A stretch of DNA of 64,000 nt, taken from contig NZ_CP015217.1 in assembly GCF_001729245.1 (NCBI RefSeq), forward strand, positions 1,366,001 to 1,430,000, in the 5' to 3' direction. The notes beneath the pieces are model-generated. The model did no database searches and was not told the origin of the DNA. It was given only the letters and a program-made list of their open reading frames with translations. The position numbers were made by a program, and so were the translations under genes. Every line of letters starts with the position of its first letter. Position 1 is the first letter of the stretch. Shown here piece by piece: positions 50,703 through 63,785 of this stretch. This DNA is from Leptospira tipperaryensis. GTDB taxonomy: Bacteria; Spirochaetota; Leptospiria; Leptospirales; Leptospiraceae.

Positions 50703-51950
50703 ATGTTTCAAAGTTATATCCTTCGATTCTTAGATCCGAACTTGGAAAAAGAATTCCGATCCTTTCTCAGGGATCATATCGCATCCTTCGTTCGGATCGG
50801 AGCCGTTTCAGCCGTTATGGGATATGGGGCGATCTTTCTCCTTTTTTACGACGTCCTTCTCATACGAGATCAAATCGTTCTTTGGATCTTGATCGGAAGT
50901 TCGGTCTTTGGATCGGTTTTGATTCTTTCCACATTCAAAAGATTTCGAAAGACGATGGTTCCTATGTCGATGTTCAGCAACACACTCGGAGGATTTACCG
51001 CGGTCTACGTGGGTTATGCGTTTATCAGAGATCAACACGCGATTCTTCTTACAATTTTGATCATCATCGCTTATTACGCATTTTTGGTTTTAAGAATCCG
51101 AACTCTTCCAGCGTTCCTCATAACTTCTTTTTATTTGTCGGCTTATCAATACGCTCTTCTTACTGACGGAAATCTGACAAGTCAGGAAAAAACGGTTTAT
51201 AGTTTTCTAATATGGTTTTCCGAGTTTTTCGCGGTAATCGCAGGTTATACTTTGGAGTTAACGACTCGGAAGTTGTTCTTACAGGCAAAGACGATCGAAA
51301 CACAAACCAACGATCTGGAGAATGAAAAGGAAAAATCGGATCTTCTCCTTCGAAACATTCTTCCGGACGCGATTGCAAACAGACTCAAAAACGAAAATTC
51401 TCAGATCTCGGAATACTTTTCGGAGTGTTCGATTCTTTTTGCGGACATCGTGGGATTTACACTTCTTGCCGCGCGCAAAACTCCGGATGAACTCGCGGGA
51501 CTTTTGGATCGTTTTTTTTCCAGACTCGATGAACTCGCCGAAAACAGAGGGGTGGAAAAAATCAAAACCATCGGAGACGCCTACATGGCAGCGGCGGGAA
51601 TACCCATCGCCTGCGAGGATCATATCCAAAGGATCGGAAATCTCGCCTTGGATATATTACAAGAAGTGAATACGAACGAGGAACTCATTCGGGAAAATCT
51701 CAACATTCGGATCGGAATTCATTCGGGTCCGGTCGTCGCGGGCGTGATCGGAAGAAAGAAGTTCATCTATGATCTCTGGGGTGATTCCGTAAATCTCGCG
51801 TCGAGGATGGAATCTCACGGACTTCCCGGAAAGATTCACGTAACGGAAGAATATTTTTTGGCGGCTTCTTCTATCTTCCAATTGGAAAAAAGAGGAGAGG
51901 TCGATATCAAGGGAAAGGGAATGATTTCGACTTACTTTTTAGCGGGATAA
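50703..51950 (+). CDS. Membrane class III adenylate/guanylate cyclase
   Basis: 415 residues from ATG 50703; the open frame runs upstream through the Rrf2 gene on the other strand, but that part is not protein-like. Six helices (residues ~25-200) are followed by a short coiled segment with [20 protein letters not shown], then the cyclase domain: [12 protein letters not shown] (metal Asp ~249), [16 protein letters not shown] (second Asp ~291, Lys-Asp purine-specificity pair typical of ATP), [20 protein letters not shown] and [13 protein letters not shown]. The catalytic set appears complete, so active cAMP (or cGMP) synthesis is expected. Leptospira has many such cyclases. Confidence 0.92.
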   Translation: MFQSYILRFLDPNLEKEFRSFLRDHIASFVRIGAVSAVMGYGAIFLLFYDVLLIRDQIVLWILIGSSVFGSVLILSTFKRFRKTMVPMSMFSNTLGGFTAVYVGYAFIRDQHAILLTILIIIAYYAFLVLRIRTLPAFLITSFYLSAYQYALLTDGNLTSQEKTVYSFLIWFSEFFAVIAGYTLELTTRKLFLQAKTIETQTNDLENEKEKSDLLLRNILPDAIANRLKNENSQISEYFSECSILFADIVGFTLLAARKTPDELAGLLDRFFSRLDELAENRGVEKIKTIGDAYMAAAGIPIACEDHIQRIGNLALDILQEVNTNEELIRENLNIRIGIHSGPVVAGVIGRKKFIYDLWGDSVNLASRMESHGLPGKIHVTEEYFLAASSIFQLEKRGEVDIKGKGMISTYFLAG

Positions 51951-51959
51951 AACAAACGT

Positions 51960-52292
51960 TCAGCTTGGAAGGTCGATGTGAATCGGAAGATATTGAATCG
52001 AAGTGCTTCCCTGGCTCAACCATTCCGGAACGGCTCTTCTCCAAGAAATGAACTGAGGAGTTTCGAGATGAGCCTTTCTCGCGGCCTCGCTTTTATACAC
52101 TTCCATAAATAAGAATTTTCCGGGATCTCCGTCCGCTTGAAGAACGTCGAGTCTCAGCACACCGTCTTCGGTTTCGAGAGATTCTTTCGCCATGTCTTGA
52201 CTGACTTTTTTAAAATCTTCAATTCTTTCTTCAAAAATTTTATAAGAGGACGCAACAACGATCATACGATCAGAATTTAGAAACGGTTTCAT
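51960..52292 (-). CDS. Antibiotic biosynthesis monooxygenase (ABM) fold protein
   Basis: 110 residues. [20 protein letters not shown] starts the ABM domain, followed by [20 protein letters not shown] and [25 protein letters not shown]-type end, i.e. the dimeric ferredoxin-like fold of quinol monooxygenases such as YgiN. ATG 52292 is used; ATG ten codons further would fit the domain start equally well. The neighbour on the other strand is a nitronate monooxygenase, with ~60 bases between their starts. Confidence 0.88.
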   Translation of the reverse strand: MKPFLNSDRMIVVASSYKIFEERIEDFKKVSQDMAKESLETEDGVLRLDVLQADGDPGKFLFMEVYKSEAARKAHLETPQFISWRRAVPEWLSQGSTSIQYLPIHIDLPS

Positions 52293-52348
52293 TTTGGGAA
52301 GAAAAATCCTCCTTGCTTAAAACAACTGTTATCGGAAGAATTCCCAGA

Positions 52349-53260
52349 ATGAAATTGAATACTCGAATTACGGACATGCTCGGAATCGATTTACCGATTA
52401 TCGGAGCTCCTATGTTTTTAGTCTCCTATCCCGATCTGGTAGTTGCGGTTTCCGAAGCCGGTGGTATCGGATGTTTTCCTTCTCTCAATTATCGTTCTCC
52501 CGAAGAGCTCAAAGACGCTCTGCAAGAGATTCGTTCCAAAACAAAAAAACCGATCGGTGTAAATTTGATTCTTCACAAATCGCATAATCCGAATTGGTCC
52601 AAGCAGTTAGAAGTCGTTCTCGACGCGAAGGTGGAGCTTTTGATTACGAGTTTGGGAAGTCCTCGGACCGTCGTGAGCGAAGCAAAAAGCGTAGGGTCCA
52701 AAGTGTTTTGTGACGTGACTACCTTGAAGCACGCGAATATTGTCGCAAAAGCGGGCGCAGACGCTCTGATCGCCGTGGCACAAGGTGCGGGTGGACACGC
52801 GGGGAATATTTCACCGTTTAGTCTTTACCCCTATTTAAAAAAAGAGACGGGACTTCCGATCGTTGCGGCGGGCGCGATTTCAAGCGGCGCACAGATGGTC
52901 GCGTCACTCGCGCTTGGTGCGGACGCGGTTTATGTGGGAACGAGATTGATCGCGACGCCGGAAGCGATGGCGTCCGAAGGTTACAAACAGATGTTGATCG
53001 ACTCGGGTCCGGAAGAAATCGTTTATACGGAAAAGATTTCGGGGATTCCGGCGAACTGGCTTAAAAAATCGGTGGAGAAGGCGGGCGACCTTTCTCACAG
53101 CGGAGAGTCTCAGAATCTGGATCAGGAATACAAACGTTGGCGGGACATTTGGTCTGCGGGGCACGGAGTGGCGCAGATAGAAGGATTGATTCCGGCCAAA
53201 GACGTGGTTTTAGGCATGGCAAAAGAATATCTTGATATTCTAAATCGTTTGCCTCGTTAG
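52349..53260 (+). CDS. Nitronate monooxygenase / 2-nitropropane dioxygenase family
   Basis: 303 residues from ATG 52349, where MKLNTRITDMLGIDLPIIGA matches the family start; an earlier GTG/TTG-type start at 52313 is possible. FMN TIM barrel: AGGIGCFPSLNYRSPEEL, PIGVNLILHKSHNPNW, DALIAVAQGAGGHAGNISPF, PIVAAGAISSGAQMVASLAL and DAVYVGTRLIATPEAMASEG. H-A-G-N and GAGGHAG mark the class I group. Role: oxidation of nitronate toxins or, in some members, other enol substrates. Confidence 0.92.
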   Translation: MKLNTRITDMLGIDLPIIGAPMFLVSYPDLVVAVSEAGGIGCFPSLNYRSPEELKDALQEIRSKTKKPIGVNLILHKSHNPNWSKQLEVVLDAKVELLITSLGSPRTVVSEAKSVGSKVFCDVTTLKHANIVAKAGADALIAVAQGAGGHAGNISPFSLYPYLKKETGLPIVAAGAISSGAQMVASLALGADAVYVGTRLIATPEAMASEGYKQMLIDSGPEEIVYTEKISGIPANWLKKSVEKAGDLSHSGESQNLDQEYKRWRDIWSAGHGVAQIEGLIPAKDVVLGMAKEYLDILNRLPR

Positions 53261-53271
53261 AATTTTAAGAA

Positions 53272-53324
53272 CCCGTCCTGATTTTTTTACCGTTAAGAGT
53301 GTTTGAATTTATTTTCAGGACGGG
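53272..53324 (+). repeat. 10 bp inverted repeat around a 33-base loop
   Basis: CCCGTCCTGA and TCAGGACGGG pair just after the nitronate monooxygenase stop and end nine bases before the next ATG. The right arm holds the only GGA-like ribosome site of the next gene. It may be a terminator-like stem or a translation-control hairpin. Confidence 0.5.
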
Positions 53325-53333
53325 CATTTACCG

Positions 53334-55193
53334 ATGGATTTGAAAAAAAAGATCTCTGATTTCCTAAATAAAAATCGATTCTTCTTCCCCATTTTTTCCG
53401 GGCTGACTACACTTCTCGTTTTTAAAATCGTACTCGGCTTTTTTCCCGAGGAACTCTATATCAATCGGGACGACGGAATTATCACTTTAAGTCACGCAAA
53501 GAATTGGATCGATTTCGGATTTATCGGAGTCAATCCCAGTGGAGAGCTGATCGAAGGTTATTCTTCTCCTTTGGAATTTTTTATCTTTGCGTTTGTCTAT
53601 AAGATCGTTGCGATTCACTACTCGATATTTTTTACTTTGCAGTGGTGGTTGACTACCTTTCTGTTCGGAGCCGTTCTTTATAAACTTTTTGAAGAGATTC
53701 GTGAAACCTCCGAATGGGAGAATTTCGGTTTGACTCTGTTGACAACGGCTCTTCTTTCCGTTTCGTTTACGTTTCTCGCCTGGCACGCATCCGGAATGGA
53801 AAATCCATGGATGCATCTTCTCTACATCGTTTATCTTTTGATTCTTTTTCAAATCGCGAACGGTAAAGACGTATCTCTTGTAGGAGCTTCCTTGCTTCTT
53901 TTTGCGGGAACCTTGGTCCGAATCGAAAGTGTTTTTCATCTTTTCTTTATAAGTGTTGTTTTTCTTTTTATTTCATTTCGAAATCGGGTTCCTTGGAAAA
54001 AGACACTTCCCGTATGGATCGCAGGCGGACTCTGGATTCTTTTCTTTCTCATTCGGTTTTTTTATTTCGGAAAGATCTTTCCGAATACATCCACGGCTCA
54101 GGAACTTTCTCTGGGCGAGAACGCGCTCAATCTGATTCGTTTGAGTCCGGCGCTTTCTAAAAATTGGGAAATTTTTAAATTCGGTTTTAAACAGAATGGA
54201 ATTCTACTGATTCCGATTTCCTTACTTCTTCTCTTTTTTAGAAGAATAAACGAGAAAGAAAAGTTGTTTGTGATTTTAGCATTCGCTCTCGCGGTTCCCG
54301 GTTTTTTACATCCTTTTATTTTTGGAAACTATAGATTGGATCCTGCGAGGCCGATGACCTGGCTCGCGGTGTTGGGCGCGGTTTTGTTTGTGATCAGATC
54401 GAGCGCAATCACTGAAAAAAAGAAATTCTTAATTCTTCCCTTGGTTCTTTTGGCCGGCTTTCTTTCCTATAAGAATTATAAGTTTAAGTCCTATGATCTC
54501 TGTTGCAGTTCTAAAATTTTTGAGGAAAGAAGGGCGCAGATTTCCGAAATCGCAAAAAAAGAAGAAATTACAAGACCACTCGTCGCCATTGCAGATTTGG
54601 GAGCCTTGAGCTTTTATAAGGAATTTAATATATTCGATCTTGGTTATTTGGGAAATCGATATCTCGCGGCGAATAAAAAGGACGCAGGAAGAGTGGCCTC
54701 TTATATCGATTTGAATCGGCCCGATATTTTAGAGGTTCATTTTCCTTGGAGTTGTGAATATTCTAAATTTCTAAATCGTTCCGAGTTTTCAAAAAATTAC
54801 AAGCTGATCGTCGCAAACACGGAAAAAGTTCCGATTTCCGTTTGTCCCGATGGAGGGAAAATTTTTGCCGGGATCTATTTGAATTATGATATGGAGAAGA
54901 ATTCTGGCTCCATCGATCGAGAAGTATATTCTAGTTTTGTAAAGGATTCTTCTTTGAAAAATTTGAAGTCCCAGGTTGCACTTTGTAATTCCAAAAAAGA
55001 ACGTTGTCTCCCTCTGATTCGAAACTTTTATCGGTTTTTAAACGAGTGTAAAGAGAATATTAGAGATTCTGAATTTACCGAGGCTGTAAATGAAATTTCG
55101 AATTCCAATGTGCGCGAATATATGCAACTTATCTGGACTCGGAGTTCGCCCAGTGAAGCGCTTGTGGAAGGTCTGATCGTTTCTTTAAGATAA
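53334..55193 (+). CDS. Polytopic membrane protein, glycosyltransferase-like
   Basis: 619 residues with a cytoplasmic start (MDLKKKISDFLNKNRF), about 10-12 helices up to residue 370, and a C-terminal soluble domain (~380-619). The first loop has EELYINRDDGIITLSHAKNW and GELIEGYSSPLEFFIFAF, resembling GT-C glycosyltransferases with the acidic DD pair near the first long loop and 'EGYSSPL'. Substrate unknown. The domain arrangement is like that of the 784-residue protein at 44103 but with little direct identity. Monocistronic. Confidence 0.82.
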   Translation: MDLKKKISDFLNKNRFFFPIFSGLTTLLVFKIVLGFFPEELYINRDDGIITLSHAKNWIDFGFIGVNPSGELIEGYSSPLEFFIFAFVYKIVAIHYSIFFTLQWWLTTFLFGAVLYKLFEEIRETSEWENFGLTLLTTALLSVSFTFLAWHASGMENPWMHLLYIVYLLILFQIANGKDVSLVGASLLLFAGTLVRIESVFHLFFISVVFLFISFRNRVPWKKTLPVWIAGGLWILFFLIRFFYFGKIFPNTSTAQELSLGENALNLIRLSPALSKNWEIFKFGFKQNGILLIPISLLLLFFRRINEKEKLFVILAFALAVPGFLHPFIFGNYRLDPARPMTWLAVLGAVLFVIRSSAITEKKKFLILPLVLLAGFLSYKNYKFKSYDLCCSSKIFEERRAQISEIAKKEEITRPLVAIADLGALSFYKEFNIFDLGYLGNRYLAANKKDAGRVASYIDLNRPDILEVHFPWSCEYSKFLNRSEFSKNYKLIVANTEKVPISVCPDGGKIFAGIYLNYDMEKNSGSIDREVYSSFVKDSSLKNLKSQVALCNSKKERCLPLIRNFYRFLNECKENIRDSEFTEAVNEISNSNVREYMQLIWTRSSPSEALVEGLIVSLR

Positions 55194-55289
55194 GATTCTA
55201 ATCGATAAAAAGAATCTTGTGAAACGGGATTCTTTCCTGATTTTGTTTAGAGGAAAACTCCCGAAAAACTTTTTTAAACGTAGGTCGAG

Positions 55290-55321
55290 CCCTATTTTGA
55301 ATAGGGCGGACTTTAAGTCCG
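55290..55321. repeat. Paired hairpins between convergent genes
   Basis: CCCTATT/AATAGGG (55290-55306) is followed directly by CGGACTT/AAGTCCG (55307-55321). They lie in a gene-free stretch (55194-55567) between convergent genes. The second arm pair is nearly the same as the palindrome at 35320. No credible gene is present in the rest of this stretch. Confidence 0.55.
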
Positions 55322-55567
55322 TGTAAAGCCTTTTTCGGAAGGATCAATTTATCAGAACAATTACAAAGGTCCGGCGGGATTTGTTGGAACTCCGATCGGA
55401 TTCTAAAACGTTCTACATGTTTTCTTAGGTTCAAAGCAAGAATAAGGAAAAACAGTATATTTGAATATTCTAAAGTATCTTGGAACTCGAAATCAAAAGA
55501 GGATCGATATTGTCTTCGCAATTCTTCTTCCTTGATTGGAAAAAGAACTGCACCGAGATGAAAATTT

Positions 55568-55837
55568 TTAGGCTTGTTTGTTTCGGAGAGGCATCATGTG
55601 AAAAACGCCAAAGACCAGGATCTGTAGGGCGTCTAAAATCGGATTGGAAGACTTGTGTTTTAAGGTAAACCAGAAGTAGGCGATTTCAAAAAGATGCACC
55701 ACGAACGTTCCGATTCCTACCGCGCGGATCAGAAAGTCTAAAGGTTCACCGAAAAGAAACACACCCGAAAGACTGGATCCTACTAAGATCCAAAAAAATA
55801 CAGTTCCTATCTTCAATGCTTGAAAAATTGGATTCAT
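55568..55837 (-). CDS. Small membrane protein, DUF1145-like
   Basis: 89 residues with about three helices: ALKIGTVFFWILVGSSLSGV, FLIRAVGIGTFVVHLFEIAY and LQILVFGVFHMMPL, which has the 'H..E...F' and 'FG.....P' spacing of DUF1145. ATG at 55837 follows GGGGGA. Function unknown. A short gene but clean codon use and start context. Confidence 0.8.
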   Translation of the reverse strand: MNPIFQALKIGTVFFWILVGSSLSGVFLFGEPLDFLIRAVGIGTFVVHLFEIAYFWFTLKHKSSNPILDALQILVFGVFHMMPLRNKQA

Positions 55838-55920
55838 AAATCCCCCAGAAAATTTCCATTATTGAAACTCACTTCCAAGGTCCGTCAAGGAAAAAAGAGA
55901 CAATCGATTGACTCAGGTTT

Positions 55921-56907
55921 GTGTTAGAAAAAACTCTTAGTATGCTTCCCTGTTGTCATCATATTCTTTCGTCGAATTCTCGCTCCGATCTTCCTTCTCC
56001 CTTTCCTTGGAAATATCCGGAGAATCGTCCTCCGCTTCGAGACGAGGAATCTCCGTCTCATCTTCCTCTTCTGAAAAAATACGAACTTCCGTTTATCATC
56101 GATATTCATACGCATTTTTTTCCCGAATACGTTATGAAACGAATTTGGAAATGGTTCGACGGAGTCAATTGGGAGATTGCTTACAGGGAATCGGAAACAC
56201 AGCGTCTCGAATCCTTAGCTAAGAATCAGGTTCGTTTTTTTACGACCCTCAACTACGCTCATAAAGAAAGAATGGCCGAAGGTCTCAATCGTTGGGTGTT
56301 TGAAAATCATTCGAATACAAGAGGCGCCATTCTTTTTGGAACGTTCTTTCCGGAAGAGGGTTGTCTCGAATACGTAAAACGTGCAGTGGAAGATTACGGT
56401 TTTCGCGGCTTTAAACTTCACTGTGAAGTGGGGCGTTTGGACTTAACAAGATCCGAACTTTCCGATACGTTTTCTTATTTGGAAAAAAAGAAAATTCCTC
56501 TCGTCATTCATTCGGGTGACGCTCCTCTTCCCGGTCCTTATACGAACATTCGTTATTTTCGGTCGTTTATTCAACGTTATCCGGAACTCAAAGTGGTCGT
56601 CGCACACATGGGAGCGAGCGAGGTCTGGGAATACGTGGAGTTGATGTCGATTTATCCGGAACTTCGTTTGGACACAACGATGGTCTTCGTGGATTTTCTC
56701 GCGACCGGGGAACAAACGGATCCGTATCTTGCGATCTTAGAAAAATTTCCGGACCGAGTTCATTTCGGTTCCGATTTTCCGAGTATTCCTTACGCGCTCA
56801 GTCATCCGATTTCAAATCTCCTCAATTCTTCTTTGTCCGATGAAGTAAAACGAAAGGTCTTTTTGAAAAACAGCGCGAATCTTTTTGGGTTGGAAATCGA
56901 AAGCTGA
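55921..56907 (+). CDS. Amidohydrolase family 2 (metal-dependent hydrolase/decarboxylase)
   Basis: 328 residues, GTG start. TIM-barrel metal sites: DIHTHFFPEY (His63, His65), the barrel His in VIHSGDAPLPGP, VVAHMGASEVWEYVEL and the catalytic Asp in HFGSDFPSIPYALSHPI. The YdcJ/PF04909 group includes decarboxylases and hydrolases; substrate unknown. The first ~45 residues (LPCCHHILSSNSRSDLPSPF) are an odd polar lead; ATG at 55942 is an alternative start. Single-gene unit. Confidence 0.9.
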   Translation: MLEKTLSMLPCCHHILSSNSRSDLPSPFPWKYPENRPPLRDEESPSHLPLLKKYELPFIIDIHTHFFPEYVMKRIWKWFDGVNWEIAYRESETQRLESLAKNQVRFFTTLNYAHKERMAEGLNRWVFENHSNTRGAILFGTFFPEEGCLEYVKRAVEDYGFRGFKLHCEVGRLDLTRSELSDTFSYLEKKKIPLVIHSGDAPLPGPYTNIRYFRSFIQRYPELKVVVAHMGASEVWEYVELMSIYPELRLDTTMVFVDFLATGEQTDPYLAILEKFPDRVHFGSDFPSIPYALSHPISNLLNSSLSDEVKRKVFLKNSANLFGLEIES

Positions 56908-57009
56908 CGTTTACGCTCGGCGTTTCCTTACGGAAATTCTTCTTCTTGAATCCGATTCCCCAGTTAGGAAAAAACTTGCCAACGAGGGTTCTTTCTTTAT
57001 CCTTTCGAT

Positions 57010-57441
57010 ATGCGCGCCCTTTTACCAAAAGTTTCCGGAATCGTCTTGATCGCAGTTTTTGCGATTCATTGCGAAAAAGGGGGAGCCGTCTCTCAAGCGG
57101 CTTCTGCGGAAGTCTATAAAAAGGTCGCCGACGCGTATTGTTTGCAGATGAGTCGTTGTAAGGAGCCTTATCTCACATCTCTCGAAGGTTCACATCGTAA
57201 AGAAGCGAGTTTAAATTATCCGGACAACGCGCAGTGTTACAGCGACTTCAATTATGATTTTGATAAATCGGAACCGATCGTTCTTAAAAAATTAAGCGAC
57301 AATCTAAAACTGGATGCGGAACTCTGCATCAAGAGTGTGGAAAGAGCGGATTGTGGTTCCATCGTTACGTATCAGATTCCGGAATGTGTGGAATACAATA
57401 CCTTTCTTGAAACTCTCTCCGCTCCTTCTTCTACAAAATAA
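57010..57441 (+). CDS. Cysteine-containing putative lipoprotein
   Basis: 143 residues. Signal with lipobox-like AIHC (MRALLPKVSGIVLIAVFAIHC); the mature protein has further cysteines (YCLQMSRCKEPY, NAQCYSD, ELCIKS, ADCGS, PECVEY) suggesting disulfides in the periplasm or on the surface. Not assigned to a family. The gene's 3' end converges with the lipoprotein gene on the other strand, three bases away. Confidence 0.75.
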   Translation: MRALLPKVSGIVLIAVFAIHCEKGGAVSQAASAEVYKKVADAYCLQMSRCKEPYLTSLEGSHRKEASLNYPDNAQCYSDFNYDFDKSEPIVLKKLSDNLKLDAELCIKSVERADCGSIVTYQIPECVEYNTFLETLSAPSSTK

Positions 57442-57443
57442 GA

Positions 57444-58022
57444 CTATCTGGCTTCCACTTCTATCTTTTCGTCTTTTTCATCTTCGGTAAGAATCGGGCT
57501 GTCCAATTTTTCCAAAAGTGTCTGGAGTAAAAAGAAGTAAGGATTTACCTTTCCCGCGATTTCCTTTCCGTAGAGTTGTGTGTAAGTGTTGATCAAGGAT
57601 TGATTCTCTTCCGTATTCTTTGTATAAGAATTTTCAGCCAAACCTTCCCAGAGAATTTCCCCTTTTTTGCAGTGTATGACTTTTCCGAGCGCGGTCAAAT
57701 TTACTTTTTCGGAAGTTTCTTTTTCGAGAATTTTCAGTTGAAAGATGCCTTGCACTTTTTTATCGGAACTTCCGCAGGTCGCGCTTCCGGCCTTGTAAGG
57801 ATATATGATAAATTCCTTATGGTGAGAAAGATAATTTTCAGTGATCTTTGCGGCCAATTGTTTTTCGGATTCGCCGGCCTCGCTTTCAGTAGGAACCTGT
57901 ATGGCAAGACGTTTGAACGTTCCAAGATCCTTTTCCCAGGTCGGTCCCGCCTTGATATACTTTACGGTACAATTGGCGGTAACAAGAACCAGGGTGATTA
58001 AGAAGATACTGTTTCTGATCAT
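57444..58022 (-). CDS. Lipoprotein of the MMPL exporter operon
   Basis: 192 residues from ATG 58022 (MIRNSIFLITLVLVTANC, lipobox TANC, Cys18). The frame extends into the exporter's Lys-rich tail coding region but that is the wrong start. WEKDLGTFKRLAIQVPTESE, AKITENYLSHHKEFIIYPYK and ILWEGLAENSYTKNTEENQS form a beta-rich periplasmic domain; it may belong to the group found next to RND exporters in Leptospira. Seven bases after the MMPL stop, so co-expressed. Probable role: periplasmic or outer-membrane partner of lipid export. Confidence 0.85.
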   Translation of the reverse strand: MIRNSIFLITLVLVTANCTVKYIKAGPTWEKDLGTFKRLAIQVPTESEAGESEKQLAAKITENYLSHHKEFIIYPYKAGSATCGSSDKKVQGIFQLKILEKETSEKVNLTALGKVIHCKKGEILWEGLAENSYTKNTEENQSLINTYTQLYGKEIAGKVNPYFFLLQTLLEKLDSPILTEDEKDEKIEVEAR

Positions 58023-58029
58023 TCTCGAA

Positions 58030-60948
<2,919 letters not shown>

Positions 60949-60955
60949 ATTTGTT

Positions 60956-61570
<615 letters not shown>

Positions 61571-61616
61571 AACACGTTACCTGTTGTTTATAGTTTGTGT
61601 AGATCCAGAAGCGATT

Positions 61617-61645
61617 CTGTAGGAATGGACTGGGGCTTCCTACAG
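61617..61645. repeat. Hairpin with CTGTAGGAA/TTCCTACAG arms
   Basis: A perfect 9-base stem and 11-base loop, upstream of the MlaC-like start and downstream of the beta-rich protein. The arms resemble the dispersed TGTAGGAACTCC motif. Confidence 0.55.
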
Positions 61646-61735
61646 CTTTCTCGAGCGGTCGGGGAAGTCAACGGAATAAAATGGAAAAGACCCGGCGGGT
61701 AACCGTCTTTCTATAACTCGCTTTTGATCTAAATT

Positions 61736-62698
61736 CTATTTTTTTAAATCTTCGTAATCGGGAAGAAACACTTTGAGTTCTCCCTTGGCGTTGAGATTAA
61801 GATTTCCCAGAGAAAGTTGAAAGAGAAGATTTTTCATGTGAAAGTCGAGCGGATCAGAAGGATCTTGATCGATCAAAAGAAGATTCGTATTCTTTAAAAA
61901 AACGGAACCGACTCGAATTTCCCCTCCCGACATCGCGATCTGATTGGGAACACCCGGAAGAAACACAAGTCTGGGAAGTGGAGGAATTTTTTTAGAATCA
62001 AACTGAACGAGAATTCGATCGTCAAGAAGTGTGATTTTACTGATCGTTCCTTGAATGCGAGGCGGAGGTAAGAGTAAAAAAGATTGAATGTGAAAACTCT
62101 TTTCTACGATTTCCAATCCGCGACCGTTCGGTATGGGAAGAAGTTTTTTTAGTCCGACTCCGACGTAGGAAAGAAGATCTCCGGCTCCCGGTATTCCCGC
62201 GGCGCTCATCGATTCCGATTTTAAAACGAGCATCGAACTGTCGGGGACCAATTCCAAATCGCAGATCATTTCCACGTCCACCCAAAAGACGAGTTTATAT
62301 TCTCCTAAAATTCTGATCTTTTTTTTACCATCGATTTCGATCGTGGATAGTTTCAAATTTCGTAATGGAAAGTTCGGAAACGTTTTTATGTTTTCGTTGA
62401 ATAAAAATTCTAAAACTGAAATTTCAAATTCTGTTTCTCCCTGAAAAAGATTGAGATAAAAAGAAGAAGGGTCGTTGAAGTTTACTGGAGAATCTTTTTG
62501 ATTCGAGATCGCTTCGACCGTTAAGTTTTTTACGTTAAAGTAGATTCTGTCTTCGAGACGAAATTTTACGTTCTTGAGTTTGAGAAACGCTCCCGTCTCT
62601 CCTTCCGAATTTTTTGCGGAGATCGAAGTCGGAACGATCCAGGAGAGGAGAAAAAATAGAATCCAGAAAAATACCGGCAGGTTCCAGAAAAATCGCAT
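61736..62698 (-). CDS. Secreted beta-rich protein of unknown function
   Basis: 320 residues from ATG 62698 (MRFFWNLPVFFWILFFLLSW, signal or anchor helix); a GTG/ATG nine codons upstream is possible. The rest is mostly beta strand: LKLKNVKFRLEDRIYFNVKN, PLRNLKLSTIEIDGKKKIRI, KITLLDDRILVQFDSKKIPP and LLFQLSLGNLNLNAKGELKV. The repeating 'V.f..d' strands recall AsmA-like or SMP-like lipid-binding proteins, but I cannot assign a family. It lies 165 bases upstream of the MlaC-like gene on the same strand. Confidence 0.7.
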   Translation of the reverse strand: MRFFWNLPVFFWILFFLLSWIVPTSISAKNSEGETGAFLKLKNVKFRLEDRIYFNVKNLTVEAISNQKDSPVNFNDPSSFYLNLFQGETEFEISVLEFLFNENIKTFPNFPLRNLKLSTIEIDGKKKIRILGEYKLVFWVDVEMICDLELVPDSSMLVLKSESMSAAGIPGAGDLLSYVGVGLKKLLPIPNGRGLEIVEKSFHIQSFLLLPPPRIQGTISKITLLDDRILVQFDSKKIPPLPRLVFLPGVPNQIAMSGGEIRVGSVFLKNTNLLLIDQDPSDPLDFHMKNLLFQLSLGNLNLNAKGELKVFLPDYEDLKK

Positions 62699-62780
62699 GG
62701 ACGTATTCTGAAGAATCAATTCCAAAAGAAAACCCTTTATTAAAATATCTCGGCTCCTTAAGGAATGAGTTTTAAAAATT

Positions 62781-63392
62781 TCAGACTTTCAGTTTTCCGG
62801 TTTGAAGATACGGATCTAAATCTTTGGCCTCGTCGATGTCGTTTAGTATCGGAAGAATCCAGACGTCCTTTCTTGCTAATTGCAATTTTTCTAATGTCAT
62901 TGCAAAGACACGTTCGCTGCTCCAAGGAATCTCTCTAAAAATTTCGGGATAAACTGATTTTAAGGCGAGCAAATAATAACCGCCGTCTTTTGCGGGACCG
63001 ATCGCCGCGTCTCTTGGATCCAAGGCCGAAAACGCTTCTCGAATATGTTTTGTTTCGAGATCGGGACAATCGCTTCCGATGATCACCGCTTTTTTCGCTC
63101 CGCATTGGAAGGTTTCTAAAAATGCGTTTTGCATCCTTTCCCCGAGGTCTTGTCCCGTTTGAAGATGGACGCTCGTTTGTGTTCCCCAATCCGAAAAAAT
63201 AGAATCCGGAATGGAATCAAAGTAGAGTCGAACAGGGATGTCTAAATTCTGAATTTGTTTTTTTGTAATTTCTAAAAGTTGTTCGTAGACGTTGAGAGCG
63301 GTTTGTTCTCCCAGAGTTTTGGCGAGTCTTGTTTTCACACGTCCCAGCACGGGGTTTCTTAAAAATAGAATTAAGGATTCTTTGGATTGCAT
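62781..63392 (-). CDS. TIGR04282-type glycosyltransferase (rSAM/selenodomain-linked)
   Basis: 203 residues from ATG 63392 (MQSKESLILFLRNPVLGRVK), since the frame upstream of it is not protein-like. TRLAKTLGEQTALNVYEQL, DLGERMQNAFLETFQCGAKK, VIIGSDCPDLETKHI and IGPAKDGGYYLLALK are the family's nucleotide-sugar (DxD-like SDCPDL) motifs. The family includes arsenosugar-pathway glycosyltransferases, but no arsenic gene is near. Possibly transcribed with the secreted protein downstream. Confidence 0.88.
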   Translation of the reverse strand: MQSKESLILFLRNPVLGRVKTRLAKTLGEQTALNVYEQLLEITKKQIQNLDIPVRLYFDSIPDSIFSDWGTQTSVHLQTGQDLGERMQNAFLETFQCGAKKAVIIGSDCPDLETKHIREAFSALDPRDAAIGPAKDGGYYLLALKSVYPEIFREIPWSSERVFAMTLEKLQLARKDVWILPILNDIDEAKDLDPYLQTGKLKV

Positions 63393-63574
63393 AAAATGGT
63401 TTTTCAAAGGGACAAAAAAAAGATACGGACTTAGAAAGACGTTCCCGTGAGAAATGGTTGACGATTGTCTTTCTTTGGATACTTTTAAAAGGATACAAAT
63501 TCTTTCCATTTGAAAAATACCAAGACATGGATTGTTACTTTAATAAAGACCTCAGTTTGTGAGGGAGGATGTTT

Positions 63575-63775
<201 letters not shown>

Positions 63776-63785
63776 GAGACCGACC

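Noticed and set aside
52904..53164. 86-codon minus-strand frame in nitronate monooxygenase
   Set aside because: Shadow of a confident gene; Arg-rich antisense translation.
55198..55521. 107-codon minus-strand frame
   Set aside because: No ribosome site, spans two hairpins, unusual composition; probably chance.
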